Positions 33,115-41,925 of a DNA stretch of 64,000 nt are shown piece after piece. A program made the translations under genes and the position numbers. Origin of the DNA: Variovorax ginsengisoli (GTDB taxonomy: Bacteria > Pseudomonadota > Gammaproteobacteria > Burkholderiales > Burkholderiaceae_C); contig NZ_JAUSRO010000011.1 of assembly GCF_030811835.1 (NCBI RefSeq), positions 1 to 64,000 of the forward strand. The letters are read 5' to 3'. The first letter of the stretch is position 1. Every line of letters starts with the position of its first letter. Below the pieces are notes generated by a model. That model was not told the origin of the DNA. It made no database searches and saw only the letters and a program-made list of their open reading frames with translations.

Positions 33115-34075
33115 GGTCGTGTCCGTGATCGTGTCCATGGTCATGGGGATGGTCGTGCGCGTGATCGTGGGGATGCGGAGGTTCCGCATGCGCGTGGTCA
33201 TGCGCATGGTCATGGTCGTGGCTGTGCGGCACCGCGTCGTCGTGGTGATGGCCGCCCAGGCCGTGCTCGACCGCGAAGTCGCGGAACTTGCAGCCGTCGC
33301 AAGGCATGAGCCCGATCGGCGCGCCGCGGCGCAGGTCGGTCACGCGCTGCTCCAGCAGCTCGAAGATCTCGCGCTCGAAGCCGAAGTACTTCGTCGAGAT
33401 GAAGCGGATCGTCGGGTACTGCGCCTTCAGGTGCTCGACCTGGCGCGTGATGCGCTCGACCAGCGTGCCGTTGAACAGGTAGTACGGCAGCACGACCACC
33501 TGCGTCATGCCCAGCAGGCTCTGGCGCTGCACGGCCTTCTCCAGGCGCGGGTAGGTGATGCCGGTGAAGGCCAGGTCGACCAGCTCGTGGTCGGTTTCCT
33601 CCATCAGCCAGCGCGCCATCTTGGCCATGTCGCCGTTGGCCTGCCGGTCGGATGAGCCGCGCCCCAGGATCACCACGCCGGTGGTGGTCGGGTCGGGCAT
33701 GTCGAGCGCCTGCATCGCGCCCTTGAGGCGCCGGCGCAGGATCGCCAGGATCGGGTCACAGGCCTGCAGATGCGGCGCATAGAGGAACTGCACGAACGGG
33801 AACTTCAGCCGGGCGCCGTCGATGGCCTGCGGGATGTCCATCTTCACGTGGCCCGCGGCGTTCAGGATCAGCGGCACGACGACCACGCGCCGCGCGCCCT
33901 CGGCCGCGCGGCGCAGACCCTCGCTCATCGTGATCTCGGAGAACTCGATGAAGCAAACCTCGATGCGCCAGCCGGGCTGGCGTTCGCGCCACTGCGCGGC
34001 AAAGGCCTCGATCTCGTCGTTGCCGGATTTCTCGCGCGAGCCGTGGCCCACCAGCAGGATGGTTTCGTCGTTCAT
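33098..34075 (-). CDS. cbiX: Sirohydrochlorin cobaltochelatase CbiX with His-rich tail
   Basis: A 325-residue two-module CbiX that inserts cobalt into sirohydrochlorin. The first chelatase half starts ILLVGHGSREKSGNDE, with NAAGHVKMDIP supplying the metal-site histidine; the second half has VILGRGSSDRQANGD. Near residue 255 MPCDGC fits the MxCxxC iron-sulfur motif known in large CbiX proteins. The last ~55 residues contain about 23 histidines mixed with Asp, Pro and Gly, a probable cobalt store. It overlaps cobM by four bases and cobH by 17. Start ATG 34075 is conserved. Confidence 0.94.
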   Translation of the reverse strand: MNDETILLVGHGSREKSGNDEIEAFAAQWRERQPGWRIEVCFIEFSEITMSEGLRRAAEGARRVVVVPLILNAAGHVKMDIPQAIDGARLKFPFVQFLYAPHLQACDPILAILRRRLKGAMQALDMPDPTTTGVVILGRGSSDRQANGDMAKMARWLMEETDHELVDLAFTGITYPRLEKAVQRQSLLGMTQVVVLPYYLFNGTLVERITRQVEHLKAQYPTIRFISTKYFGFEREIFELLEQRVTDLRRGAPIGLMPCDGCKFRDFAVEHGLGGHHHDDAVPHSHDHDHAHDHAHAEPPHPHDHAHDHPHDHGHDHGHDHAHAR

Positions 34076-34929
34076 GGGGTGTCCTGGAGCAGGTGGTCGA
34101 CGGGCACGCTGGCGCGCCGGAACCGATGGGTGAAGCTCGCGTCGTAGAGCTTGGATTTGGCGAGCGTGGTCCAGTGCCGGGCGCCCAGGTTCGGGCTGGC
34201 GATGATCATCGACTGGCTCACGATGCGGGCCTCGCGGCACAGCGCCTGGATGGTGGCGACCGTGCCGCGCACGATCTTCTCTTCGCCCGGCCAGCTTGCC
34301 TTGTGCACGACCACCACCGGCGCGTCGGGCGACCAGCCGGCGGCCGTCAGCGCGGCCGTGACCTTGCCCATGAGCGTGATGCTCAGGAAGATGCACAGGG
34401 TGCTGTGGTGGGCGGCCAGCGCCTCCAGCGACTCGCCTTCGGGCATCGGCGTGCGGCCTTCGACGCGCGTGAAGATCACGGTCTGCGTGACCTCGGGCAG
34501 GGTCAGGCTCTCGACTGCCGCGGCGGCCGAGGCCATGGCGGAGGACACGCCCGGCACCACCGCGATCGGCACGCCGGCCGCGTCCAGCGGTTGCACCAGC
34601 TCGATCAGCGCGCCGTAGAGGCCCGGGTCGCCGGTCTGAAGGCGCACCACGGTCTCGCAGCGCGCGGCCTGCGCGATCAGCCAGGCCGACATCTGTTCCA
34701 GCGTCATGTCCTTGCTGTCGGCAATGACGCAGTCCGCCGGCGCCCAGCGCGTGGCGGCCTCGCTCACCAGCGAGCCCGCGAACAGGATGGCCCCGGCGCG
34801 TTCGATCAGGCCGTGGCCCTTGACGGTGATGAGTTCCGGGTCGCCGGGACCCGCGCCGACGAACCAGACGGTTCCCGGCTTCGACGCGCTGTGGAGCGTA
34901 TCGGGTGGAGCGATGGCTCGCTCGTTCAT
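34072..34929 (-). CDS. cobM: Precorrin-4 / cobalt-precorrin-4 C11-methyltransferase
   Basis: A 285-residue SAM-dependent methyltransferase of the CobM/CbiF type. It has [18 protein letters not shown], the first glycine loop, [30 protein letters not shown] and [11 protein letters not shown], all typical. It methylates C11 of precorrin-4 or its cobalt form. It is the first gene of the riboswitch-led operon and has a near-perfect GGAGGAA ribosome-binding site that can be masked by an upstream complementary segment in the leader. Confidence 0.94.
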   Translation of the reverse strand: MNERAIAPPDTLHSASKPGTVWFVGAGPGDPELITVKGHGLIERAGAILFAGSLVSEAATRWAPADCVIADSKDMTLEQMSAWLIAQAARCETVVRLQTGDPGLYGALIELVQPLDAAGVPIAVVPGVSSAMASAAAAVESLTLPEVTQTVIFTRVEGRTPMPEGESLEALAAHHSTLCIFLSITLMGKVTAALTAAGWSPDAPVVVVHKASWPGEEKIVRGTVATIQALCREARIVSQSMIIASPNLGARHWTTLAKSKLYDASFTHRFRRASVPVDHLLQDTP

Positions 34930-34933
34930 GTTG

Positions 34934-34986
34934 CTTCCTCCGCGCCCGCCGCGCGTTCGATGGTCGGTACGACCTGGCGGAGGAAG
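34934..34986 (-). promoter_or_regulatory. SD-sequestering stem in the cobM leader (riboswitch expression platform)
   Basis: On the minus strand CTTCCTCCGC (34977-34986) is the exact complement of GCGGAGGAAG (34934-34943), which contains the cobM Shine-Dalgarno sequence. Inside the 33-base loop a second hairpin, GGTCG-TAC-CGACC, forms at 34962-34974. The nested structure would hide the ribosome-binding site, which suggests that the riboswitch works at translation initiation rather than by a terminator; no T-run follows. Confidence 0.65.
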
Positions 34987-35091
34987 GAAATCGGGAGGCG
35001 TCGGTGGGTCGGTTCCGGCGGATGCAGCGATGCATCGAGCCGGACGCCATGCGTCGCCCGCCGATCCTCGCCCACCGCAAGGTCATGCGCT

Positions 35092-35335
35092 GGTCGTCAG
35101 GCCGGTCTCCGGGCTCGCGAGCGGTGCGCACGGGCTGTGCACACCAGCGAAGACCACCTTCCCATGCCGTTCGTGACACAGTGGTTCGGGACCGGATCCC
35201 GGGGTCTTGCTTTCGACTCGCTTACCGTTGCGGGGGCAGCGTCGGCATGGCGGGGTGTTGTCACCACCGCGCACCGACTTCCCGTTTCACCCTGCCCACT
35301 TCCCCGTTTCCAGGAAGCGGCAGGACACCTGACAA
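35092..35335 (-). ncRNA. Cobalamin riboswitch
   Basis: On the minus strand the region shows the canonical order of cobalamin riboswitch blocks: the 5' GGTG and GGGAAGTCGGTGCG segments, then GCTGCCCCCGCAACGGTAAG (about 35221-35242), CCACTGTG, a GGGAAGG, and finally the B12 box AGCCCGGAGACCGGCC (35100-35115). Terminal segments TCAGG and CCTGA can close the P1 helix. It precedes cobM by ~160 bases. Binding of adenosylcobalamin should lower expression of the whole operon. A TACACT at 35345-35350 could be the -10 of the operon promoter. Confidence 0.95.
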
Positions 35336-35438
35336 CGCGGCGCGAGTGTACCGCAGCCCCCCCGGCCGAGGGGCGAGTCAGCCAGCGGTCAGACTCCCGC
35401 GCCGACACTGCCTGCCGATTCAGAATTCGGAGACTTCT

Positions 35439-36752
35439 TTGGCCAACGCCCACCCGCCCATCGTCCAGGGCCCGCCGTCCTCCAAGTTCGCCACCGTCCT
35501 TCGCGTGACCGGCGGCAACTTCATGGAGATGTTCGACTTCTTCCTGTTCGGCTTCTACGCGAACCAGATCGCCAAGGCCTTCTTCCCGTCAGGCAACGAG
35601 TTCGCCTCGTTGATGCTGACCTTCATGACCTTTGGCGCGGGCTTCCTGATGCGCCCGCTGGGCGCGATCTTCCTGGGCGCGTATGTGGACCGCGTGGGCC
35701 GGCGCAAGGGCCTGATCGTCACGCTGGCGCTGATGGCGGCGGGCACCCTGCTCATCGCCTGCGTGCCGGGCTACGCCACCATCGGCCTGGCCGCGCCATT
35801 CCTCGTGCTGATCGGCCGGCTGCTGCAGGGCTTTTCGGCCGGCGTGGAACTCGGCGGCGTGTCGGTCTACCTGTCGGAGATGGCGACCCCGGGCCACAAG
35901 GGCTTTTATGTGAGCTGGCAGTCAGCCAGCCAGCAGGTCGCCATTGTCGTGGCCGCGGCACTGGGCTACTGGCTCAACGTGACCTTCAGCTCGCAGGAGA
36001 TCGGCGACTTCTACTGGCGGGTGCCCTTCTTCGTGGGCTGCCTGATCGTGCCGGTGCTTTTCGTCATCCGCCGCTCGCTGCAGGAGACCGAGGAGTTCAT
36101 GGCGCGCAAGCACCGCCCGGACGCGCGCGAGATCTTTCGCTCGATGGTGGAGAACTGGGGTCTGGTCATCGCCGGGATGATGCTGGTGTCGATGACCACC
36201 GTCTCTTTCTACCTGATCACCGTCTACACGCCGACCTTCGGCAAGAGCGTGCTGCACCTGAGTACCACCGACGCCTTGATCGTCACGCTGTGCGTGGCCA
36301 TCTCCAACTTCATCTGGCTGCCGATCATGGGCGCCCTGTCCGACCGCGTGGGCCGCAAGCCGCTGCTGGTGCTGTTCACCGTGCTGGCCATTCTCACGGC
36401 CTACCCGGCGCTCAAATGGCTGGTAGCCGCCCCAAGCTTCATGCGCATGCTGGAGGTCGAGCTGTGGCTGTCCTTCCTCTATGCCAGCTACAACGGCGCA
36501 ATGGTGGTGGCACTGACCGAGGTGATGCCGGTCAACGTGCGCACGGCCGGTTTTTCGCTGGCCTACAGCCTGGCCACGGCCCTGTTCGGCGGCTTCACGC
36601 CGGCCATTGCCACCGCCCTGATCGAGGTCACCGGCGACAAGGGCGCGCCCGGCCTGTGGATGACCGCGGCCGCGCTGTGCGGCCTGCTGGCCACGCTGCT
36701 GCTCTACCGACGCGCCGAGGTGCACAAGCGCGGCGTGCGGGTTCCGGCCTGA
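35439..36752 (+). CDS. MFS metabolite:H+ symporter, citrate/tricarballylate type
   Basis: A 437-residue, 12-helix major facilitator of the metabolite:H+ symporter group. [19 protein letters not shown] at the first helix, DRVGRRKGL between helices 2 and 3, [21 protein letters not shown] and [13 protein letters not shown] in the second half are close to the citrate CitA and tricarballylate TcuC carriers. The start is TTG 35439, supported by GGAGA six bases upstream; the next in-frame ATG (35523) would cut into the first helix. It is divergent from the cobalamin riboswitch, and substrate is inferred to be a tricarboxylate. Confidence 0.85.
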   Translation: MANAHPPIVQGPPSSKFATVLRVTGGNFMEMFDFFLFGFYANQIAKAFFPSGNEFASLMLTFMTFGAGFLMRPLGAIFLGAYVDRVGRRKGLIVTLALMAAGTLLIACVPGYATIGLAAPFLVLIGRLLQGFSAGVELGGVSVYLSEMATPGHKGFYVSWQSASQQVAIVVAAALGYWLNVTFSSQEIGDFYWRVPFFVGCLIVPVLFVIRRSLQETEEFMARKHRPDAREIFRSMVENWGLVIAGMMLVSMTTVSFYLITVYTPTFGKSVLHLSTTDALIVTLCVAISNFIWLPIMGALSDRVGRKPLLVLFTVLAILTAYPALKWLVAAPSFMRMLEVELWLSFLYASYNGAMVVALTEVMPVNVRTAGFSLAYSLATALFGGFTPAIATALIEVTGDKGAPGLWMTAAALCGLLATLLLYRRAEVHKRGVRVPA

Positions 36753-36790
36753 GCAAGCGCCCGGCGCACAGGGCAGGCGACAATCGACGC

Positions 36791-37900
36791 ATGCCCTTCG
36801 CCCCCCTGCAAAACGACACCTTCCTGCGCGCCTGCTGGCGTCAGGCCACCGATCACACGCCGATCTGGCTGATGCGCCAGGCCGGGCGCTACCTGCCGGA
36901 GTACGTGGCCACGCGCGCCAAGGCCGGCAGCTTCATGGGGCTGGCCACCCACACCGACTACGCGACCGAAGTGACGCTGCAGCCGCTTGCGCGCTACCCG
37001 CTGGACGCCGCCATCCTGTTCTCCGACATCCTGACCGTGCCCGACGCCATGGGCCTGGGCCTGTCGTTCGAAGCCGGCGAAGGTCCGCGCTTCGCACGCC
37101 CGGTGCGCGACGAGGCGGCGGTGGCGGCGCTCGAAGTGCCCGACATGGAAAAGCTGCGCTATGTGTTCGACGCCGTGACGTCGATCCGCCGGGCACTCGA
37201 CGGCCGCGTGCCGCTCATCGGCTTCTCGGGCAGCCCATGGACACTGGCCTGCTACATGGTGGAGGGTGCGGGTTCGAGCGACTACCGTCGCGTCAAGAGC
37301 ATGCTCTACGGCCGTCCCGACCTGATGCACCGCATCCTCGCGGTCAACGCCGATTCGGTGGCCGCCTACCTGAACGCCCAGATCGATGCGGGCGCGCAGG
37401 CTGTGATGGTCTTCGACAGCTGGGGTGGTGTGCTGGCCGATGGCGCCTTCCAGGAATTCAGCCTGGCCTACACGGCGCGCGTGCTCGCGGGCCTGAAGCG
37501 CACGGGGCCGGACGGTCAGCCCGTGCCACGCCTTGTGTTCACCAAAGGCGGCGGGTTGTGGCTCGACGCCATGCGCGCGCTCGACTGCCAGGTGCTGGGC
37601 GTCGACTGGACCGTGAACCTGTCGGTGGCGCGCCGCCTGGTCGCCGAAGGCACCGACGGTCATGCCAAGGCCCTGCAGGGCAACATCGATCCGAACGTGC
37701 TGTTTGCCCCGCCGGCGCAGATCGAAGCCGAGGTGGCCAAGGTGCTGCAGGCCTTCGGCACACCGCATGCGGACCTGTCGGTCACCGGTCCGACCCACAT
37801 CTTCAACCTGGGCCATGGCATCAGCCAGTTCACGCCGCCCGAGCATGTGGCAGCGCTGGTGGAGGCGGTTCACACGCAGTCGCGCGCGATGCGGCGGTAG
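36791..37900 (+). CDS. hemE: Uroporphyrinogen decarboxylase
   Basis: A 369-residue HemE, cytoplasmic, that decarboxylates the four acetate side chains of uroporphyrinogen III to give coproporphyrinogen III for haem. [15 protein letters not shown] near residue 25 is the signature that includes the substrate-binding arginines, [15 protein letters not shown] includes the catalytic aspartate, and [16 protein letters not shown] closes the protein. The start ATG 36791 matches the family. It lies 38 bases beyond the MFS gene; uroporphyrinogen III is also the branch point toward cobalamin. Confidence 0.96.
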   Translation: MPFAPLQNDTFLRACWRQATDHTPIWLMRQAGRYLPEYVATRAKAGSFMGLATHTDYATEVTLQPLARYPLDAAILFSDILTVPDAMGLGLSFEAGEGPRFARPVRDEAAVAALEVPDMEKLRYVFDAVTSIRRALDGRVPLIGFSGSPWTLACYMVEGAGSSDYRRVKSMLYGRPDLMHRILAVNADSVAAYLNAQIDAGAQAVMVFDSWGGVLADGAFQEFSLAYTARVLAGLKRTGPDGQPVPRLVFTKGGGLWLDAMRALDCQVLGVDWTVNLSVARRLVAEGTDGHAKALQGNIDPNVLFAPPAQIEAEVAKVLQAFGTPHADLSVTGPTHIFNLGHGISQFTPPEHVAALVEAVHTQSRAMRR

Positions 37901-37994
37901 ACGCTGCAAGTGCTCGCGCGGGGCTGCGGCCAGATGCACCCCCGATGGCGGTGAATTGCGTTTGTCAAGCCCAAACTGTTGCGAGGCGGCTGAC

Positions 37995-38190
37995 TTATGC
38001 ACAAAACATGTGTTGCGGTGCAGAAAAAAATCGTTGGGACCCCGCCCGGCGCTCCTCAAACGATAGCGCTCTTAAGTCATTGATTCATATAGGTTTTGAA
38101 CATTGCTTTTTTTACGGGCAATCCAGTGGAAGCGTTGATTTGCGGGCCTTGGCAGCGTGTCAGGCCCAGATATCAACAAAGTTATCCACA
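37995..38190 (+). promoter_or_regulatory. Two DnaA boxes in the hemE-priA intergenic region
   Basis: The 385-base gap between hemE and priA is AT-rich compared with its surroundings. It contains TTATGCACA (37995-38003) and TTATCCACA (38182-38190), both exact matches to the TTATNCACA DnaA-box consensus and in the same orientation, with A/T-rich runs around them. It may be a DnaA-responsive control region for priA or a DnaA-titrating locus. The sequence shows no other gene or clear promoter in this gap. Confidence 0.6.
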
Positions 38191-38285
38191 GAAACTCTGG
38201 ATGCCTTTTAAATCGCAGGAAAATCAACAACTTAAGCCATTTTGCTCAAACTCGCTTTAACAAACCCGCCCAGAGGACGCGTGCG

Positions 38286-40442
38286 ATGAGCTGGCGCATC
38301 GACGTGGCGGTCCACACCCCCGCCCACGCCGCGCTCGGCGATCTGCTGAGCTATGCCAGCGACCGGGCCCTGGCGCCGGGCACGCTGGTGCGGGTGCCGC
38401 TGGGCCGCCGCGAGGTGCTGGGCGTGGTGTGGCGCTCGGCGCTCGACGAGGGTGAGGTGCACGCGGCCCCCCCCGCACCGGACGCCTCGGCGATGACGCT
38501 CAAGCCCGTGGGCATCGCGCTCGACGGCCTCGCACCCCTGGGGGAAGCCTGGCGCGACCTGGTGATGTTCACAGCGCGCTACTACCAGCGCTCGCTCGGC
38601 GAAATCGCGCTGGCTGCGCTGCCGCCGCAACTGCGCGATCTGACCAACGTGCAGCTCTCACGGCGGCTCAAGCGGCAGGCCCCTCCCGCACAGGCGCCGG
38701 CCGACCACACACCACAAGCCATGCAGGCCCCACAGGCCCTGCCCGTCGCCTTGACGCAGGAGCAATCCGAAGCCCTGGCACGCATCGAAGCCGGCAGCGG
38801 CACCTTCCTGCTCTTCGGCAGCACCGGCAGCGGCAAGACCGAGGTCTACCTGCGCGCCGTCGCCACGCTGCTCGAACGCCAGCCGGACGCGCAGGCGCTG
38901 GTCATGGTGCCCGAGATCAACCTGACGCCGCAGCTCGAAACCCGCTTCAAGGCGCGCTTCGATGCGCGTTTCGGCAACGGTTCGGTGGTGTCGTTGCACA
39001 GTGGCATGACGCACCCGCAGCGCCTGGCGAGCTGGCTGGCGGCCCACAGCGGCGCGGCGCGCATCGTGCTGGGCACCCGCATGGCGGTGTTCGCCTCGAT
39101 GCCGGGGCTGCAGCTGATCGTGGTCGACGAGGAGCACGACCCGAGCTACAAGCAGCAGGAGGGTGCGCGCTACTCGGCGCGCGACCTGGCGGTGTGGCGC
39201 GGGCAGCGCGAGAACGCCCGAGTGCTGCTGGGCTCGGCCACGCCTTCGCTCGAGAGCTGGCACCAGAGCCGGCCGGCGGCAGGCACCGACTCGGGCGGGC
39301 GCTACCAGCGCCTGGCGATGCCGTCTCGCGTGGGCGCCGGCGCGTTGCCCACGGTGCGGACCGTCGACATGAACCTGCAGCCGGGCAAGACCGTGATTTC
39401 CGGCGTGCTGCTCGACGCCATCGGCCAACGCGTCGCGCGCGGCGAGCAGAGCATGGTCTTCCTCAACCGCCGCGGCTATGCGCCGGTGCTCGCCTGCGGC
39501 GACTGCGGCTGGAAGAGCGAATGCCCGCACTGCAGCGCCTACCGGGTGTTCCACAAGATCGACCGCACGCTGCGCTGCCACCATTGCGGCTTTGCCGAAC
39601 GCGTGCCACGCGCGTGTCCGGCCTGCGGCAACCTGGACATCGCACCGGTCGGCCGTGGCACCGAGCGGCTGGAAGAGCACCTGGGCGAACTCTTCGCCGA
39701 CGTGAAACGGCCCGACGGCACGCCGGTGCGCATCGCGCGCATCGACGCGGACAGCACGCGGGCGCAAGGCGCCCTCGAATCGCAGCTGGCCGCCGTGCAT
39801 GCGGGCGAAGTCGACGTGCTGGTCGGCACGCAGATGATCGCCAAGGGCCATGACTTTCGCCGCATCACGCTGGTGGCGGCGATCAACCCCGACGGCGCGC
39901 TCTTCTCCAGTGACTTCCGCGCACCCGAGCGTCTGTTCAGCCTGCTGATGCAGTCGGCCGGGCGAGCGGGCCGCGACGCGGCCTACCTGGCCGCCCAGGG
40001 CACGACCGCCGAGATGTGGCTGCAGACGCACCACGGACAGCACCCGCTGTTTGCGGCACTGCGCCGGCACGACTACACCAGCTTCGCGGAGCCGGAACTC
40101 GAAGACCGCCGCGCCGCAGGCATGCCGCCTTTCGCCTTCCAGGCGCTGCTGCGGGCGGACGCGCGCACGCAGGAGGCAGCGCAGGCCTTTCTGACGGCTG
40201 CCAGCGCTGCGGCCGATGTGCTCGAAGGCGCTGACCGGGTCACCCGCTACCCGGCCGTGCCGCTGGCGATCCAGCGCGTGGCCAACGTGGAACGCGCGCA
40301 GATGCTGCTCGAAAGCCCCTCGCGCGCCGCGCTCCAGCGGCTGCTCGCCGCATGGCAACCCCTGCTGCACGCGCTGCGCCGCGAACCCGAAGGCAAGGGC
40401 GTGATCCGCTGGCTGATCGACGTCGATCCGCACAGCATCTGA
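38286..40442 (+). CDS. priA: Primosomal protein N' (replication restart helicase)
   Basis: A 718-residue PriA, the 3'-5' helicase that reloads replisomes at stalled forks. The N-terminal DNA-binding domain precedes the helicase core with Walker A GSTGSGKTEVYL, the DEEH box VDEEHDPSYKQQEG and motif GSATPSLESW. The zinc module reads CGDCGWKSECPHC, CHHCG and CPACG, giving eight paired cysteines. Helicase motif VI is QSAGRAGRD. Start at ATG 38286 matches MSWRIDVAV of the family; the open frame begins earlier. DnaA boxes lie just upstream. Confidence 0.95.
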   Translation: MSWRIDVAVHTPAHAALGDLLSYASDRALAPGTLVRVPLGRREVLGVVWRSALDEGEVHAAPPAPDASAMTLKPVGIALDGLAPLGEAWRDLVMFTARYYQRSLGEIALAALPPQLRDLTNVQLSRRLKRQAPPAQAPADHTPQAMQAPQALPVALTQEQSEALARIEAGSGTFLLFGSTGSGKTEVYLRAVATLLERQPDAQALVMVPEINLTPQLETRFKARFDARFGNGSVVSLHSGMTHPQRLASWLAAHSGAARIVLGTRMAVFASMPGLQLIVVDEEHDPSYKQQEGARYSARDLAVWRGQRENARVLLGSATPSLESWHQSRPAAGTDSGGRYQRLAMPSRVGAGALPTVRTVDMNLQPGKTVISGVLLDAIGQRVARGEQSMVFLNRRGYAPVLACGDCGWKSECPHCSAYRVFHKIDRTLRCHHCGFAERVPRACPACGNLDIAPVGRGTERLEEHLGELFADVKRPDGTPVRIARIDADSTRAQGALESQLAAVHAGEVDVLVGTQMIAKGHDFRRITLVAAINPDGALFSSDFRAPERLFSLLMQSAGRAGRDAAYLAAQGTTAEMWLQTHHGQHPLFAALRRHDYTSFAEPELEDRRAAGMPPFAFQALLRADARTQEAAQAFLTAASAAADVLEGADRVTRYPAVPLAIQRVANVERAQMLLESPSRAALQRLLAAWQPLLHALRREPEGKGVIRWLIDVDPHSI

Positions 40443-40491
40443 GGCCGATGTCCTGCACGCCCGCCCCGTCGCGAGACCAAGACTGGCGCCC

Positions 40492-41445
40492 ATGAATCAT
40501 CCAGTGCCTTCGACGATCATGCGCCGCGTGCAGCGCCCGCCCGCGCTAGGGCACCTGCTGGCGGGCCTCTTGATGGCGGCCTTCGCAGCCCTCGCACCGC
40601 TGGCAGCCTTGGCCCAGGCTGCGACGCCGCAGACGGGCGCTGGCCCACAGGCGCTGCGCGACCGCTACCAGGCGCTCGGCGCGCAGCTCGAGCACAACGT
40701 CTTCGGCCGCAAGCTCGCGTTGCAATCCAACGAGGCCGCCGACCGGCTCAGCGGCGACATCTATGCGGTCATCGACCACCCCTTTGGCGATGTCGCACGC
40801 GCGCTCCAGCAGCCGGGCGTCTGGTGCGACATCCTCATGCTGCACCTCAACACCAAGCACTGCGCGGTGCAAGGGGGCGGCAAGGACACCACAGTGGCGG
40901 TTGCCGTGGGGCGCAAATTCGACCAGCCGCTCGACAGCGCCCAGCGCATCGCGTTCGGTTATCGGGTCGCGGCGGCCACCTCGGACTACCTGGACGTGCG
41001 GCTCGACGCAGCGCAAGGACCGATGTCCACACGCAATTACCGCATCGTGCTCGAAGCCACGCCGATCGAAGGCCGCCAGACTTTCATCCACCTGGGCTAT
41101 GCCTATGCCTACGGTACCGCCGCACGGCTTGCGATGAAGGGTTACCTGGCCACGCTGGGCAGCGACAAGATCGGTTTCACAACCCTGCCGGCCACTGGCG
41201 ACGGCTCGGGCAAGCCGACCCCGATCGGTGGCGTGCGCGGCGTGGTTGAACGCAACACCATGCGCTATTACCTGGCCATTGACAGCTACCTGGATGCACC
41301 CGCGACAGGCCAGCTCGACCAACGGCTGGCGCAATGGTTCGACGCCACCGAACGCTACGCGCCACAACTCCATGAAGTCGAGCGCTCAGATTACCTGCAG
41401 ATGAAACGCGCCGAGTTCCAGCGCATGGCATCCGGAACGCCTTGA
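40492..41445 (+). CDS. Exported protein of unknown function
   Basis: A 317-residue protein with a clear signal peptide (LLAGLLMAAFAALAPLAALAQA) and no membrane segments after it. The mature part is about 270 residues with a central VWCDILMLHLNTKHC containing two cysteines about 12 residues apart and many beta-strand-like stretches. It resembles no family I can name with confidence. ATG 40519 is a second possible start. It follows priA by 49 bases on the same strand and ends at a strong hairpin. Confidence 0.8.
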   Translation: MNHPVPSTIMRRVQRPPALGHLLAGLLMAAFAALAPLAALAQAATPQTGAGPQALRDRYQALGAQLEHNVFGRKLALQSNEAADRLSGDIYAVIDHPFGDVARALQQPGVWCDILMLHLNTKHCAVQGGGKDTTVAVAVGRKFDQPLDSAQRIAFGYRVAAATSDYLDVRLDAAQGPMSTRNYRIVLEATPIEGRQTFIHLGYAYAYGTAARLAMKGYLATLGSDKIGFTTLPATGDGSGKPTPIGGVRGVVERNTMRYYLAIDSYLDAPATGQLDQRLAQWFDATERYAPQLHEVERSDYLQMKRAEFQRMASGTP

Positions 41446-41451
41446 GCGTCT

Positions 41452-41481
41452 GCCCCGCGCTGGCGCAGGCCAGCGCGGGGC
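41452..41481. terminator. Strong bidirectional stem-loop between convergent genes
   Basis: GCCCCGCGCTGG (41452-41463) and CCAGCGCGGGGC (41470-41481) form a perfect 12-pair stem with a six-base loop, six bases past the stop of the exported-protein gene and ten bases before the stop of the converging small gene. It lacks a T-run, so it may act as a Rho-assisted block or RNA-stabilising end. Confidence 0.55.
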
Positions 41482-41491
41482 GCTGCATGGC

Positions 41492-41701
41492 TCAAGGCAT
41501 GCCGACGGGCTGCTTGGCCATCTCGACATAGCGCAGCGCCGTCCGACGCCGACGCGGAGCGCCGCCTGCGCCCCACCAGACCAACAGGCTCGCCGCGCCG
41601 GCCACACCCGCAGCGACCGGTCCGAGCCAGCCCGCATGCCAGGCCCAGAGGCAGGCCGCGAGCCACATTCCCCCACCAAGACAGCGAACCCAGGTGCTCA
41701 T
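41492..41701 (-). CDS. Small predicted membrane protein
   Basis: A 69-residue reading frame with two hydrophobic stretches (LGGGMWLAACLWAWHAGWL and VAAGVAGAASLLVWWGAG) followed by a basic RRRR segment, which would place the C-terminus in the cytoplasm. ATG 41701 is chosen as the start; the frame continues to 41764. It is flanked by the strong hairpin downstream and the palindrome-bearing intergenic region upstream. No family is recognised, and it could be a spurious reading frame. Confidence 0.45.
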   Translation of the reverse strand: MSTWVRCLGGGMWLAACLWAWHAGWLGPVAAGVAGAASLLVWWGAGGAPRRRRTALRYVEMAKQPVGMP

Positions 41702-41727
41702 CACACACGCCTTCCAAGAGATACGCC

Positions 41728-41746
41728 ATTCACAGAGTCTGTGAAT
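41728..41746. promoter_or_regulatory. Perfect 9-1-9 palindrome, candidate operator
   Basis: ATTCACAGA-G-TCTGTGAAT is a perfect inverted repeat in the gap between the small membrane gene and the plus-strand gene at 41926. Its length and single-base centre fit a dimeric regulator. A second dyad, GAACC...GGTTC, follows at about 41758-41787. Confidence 0.5.
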
Positions 41747-41925
41747 ACGCGGACAGAGAACCATCCGACCCGGACCATCCGGTTCAGATCAGGACACCAA
41801 TGTCAACGATGTGTCGGCGCGGCGGTGTAGGAAGGCATCCGAAACATATTGTCACCGTGTCTCACACGCGGGCTACATATCGCAGGTAGAGTCAAGTCGT
41901 CCAATCTCTGCGGGGTGGTGTTCCT

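Noticed and set aside
33065-33655. A plus-strand frame rich in Met and Val over the His-rich end of cbiX
   Set aside because: It is the reverse reading of the histidine repeats; hydrophobic look is an artefact of low-complexity DNA.
37901-38285. Chromosomal replication origin
   Set aside because: Only two consensus DnaA boxes were found and neither dnaA, dnaN nor rpmH is adjacent; the cluster is too small for a typical oriC.
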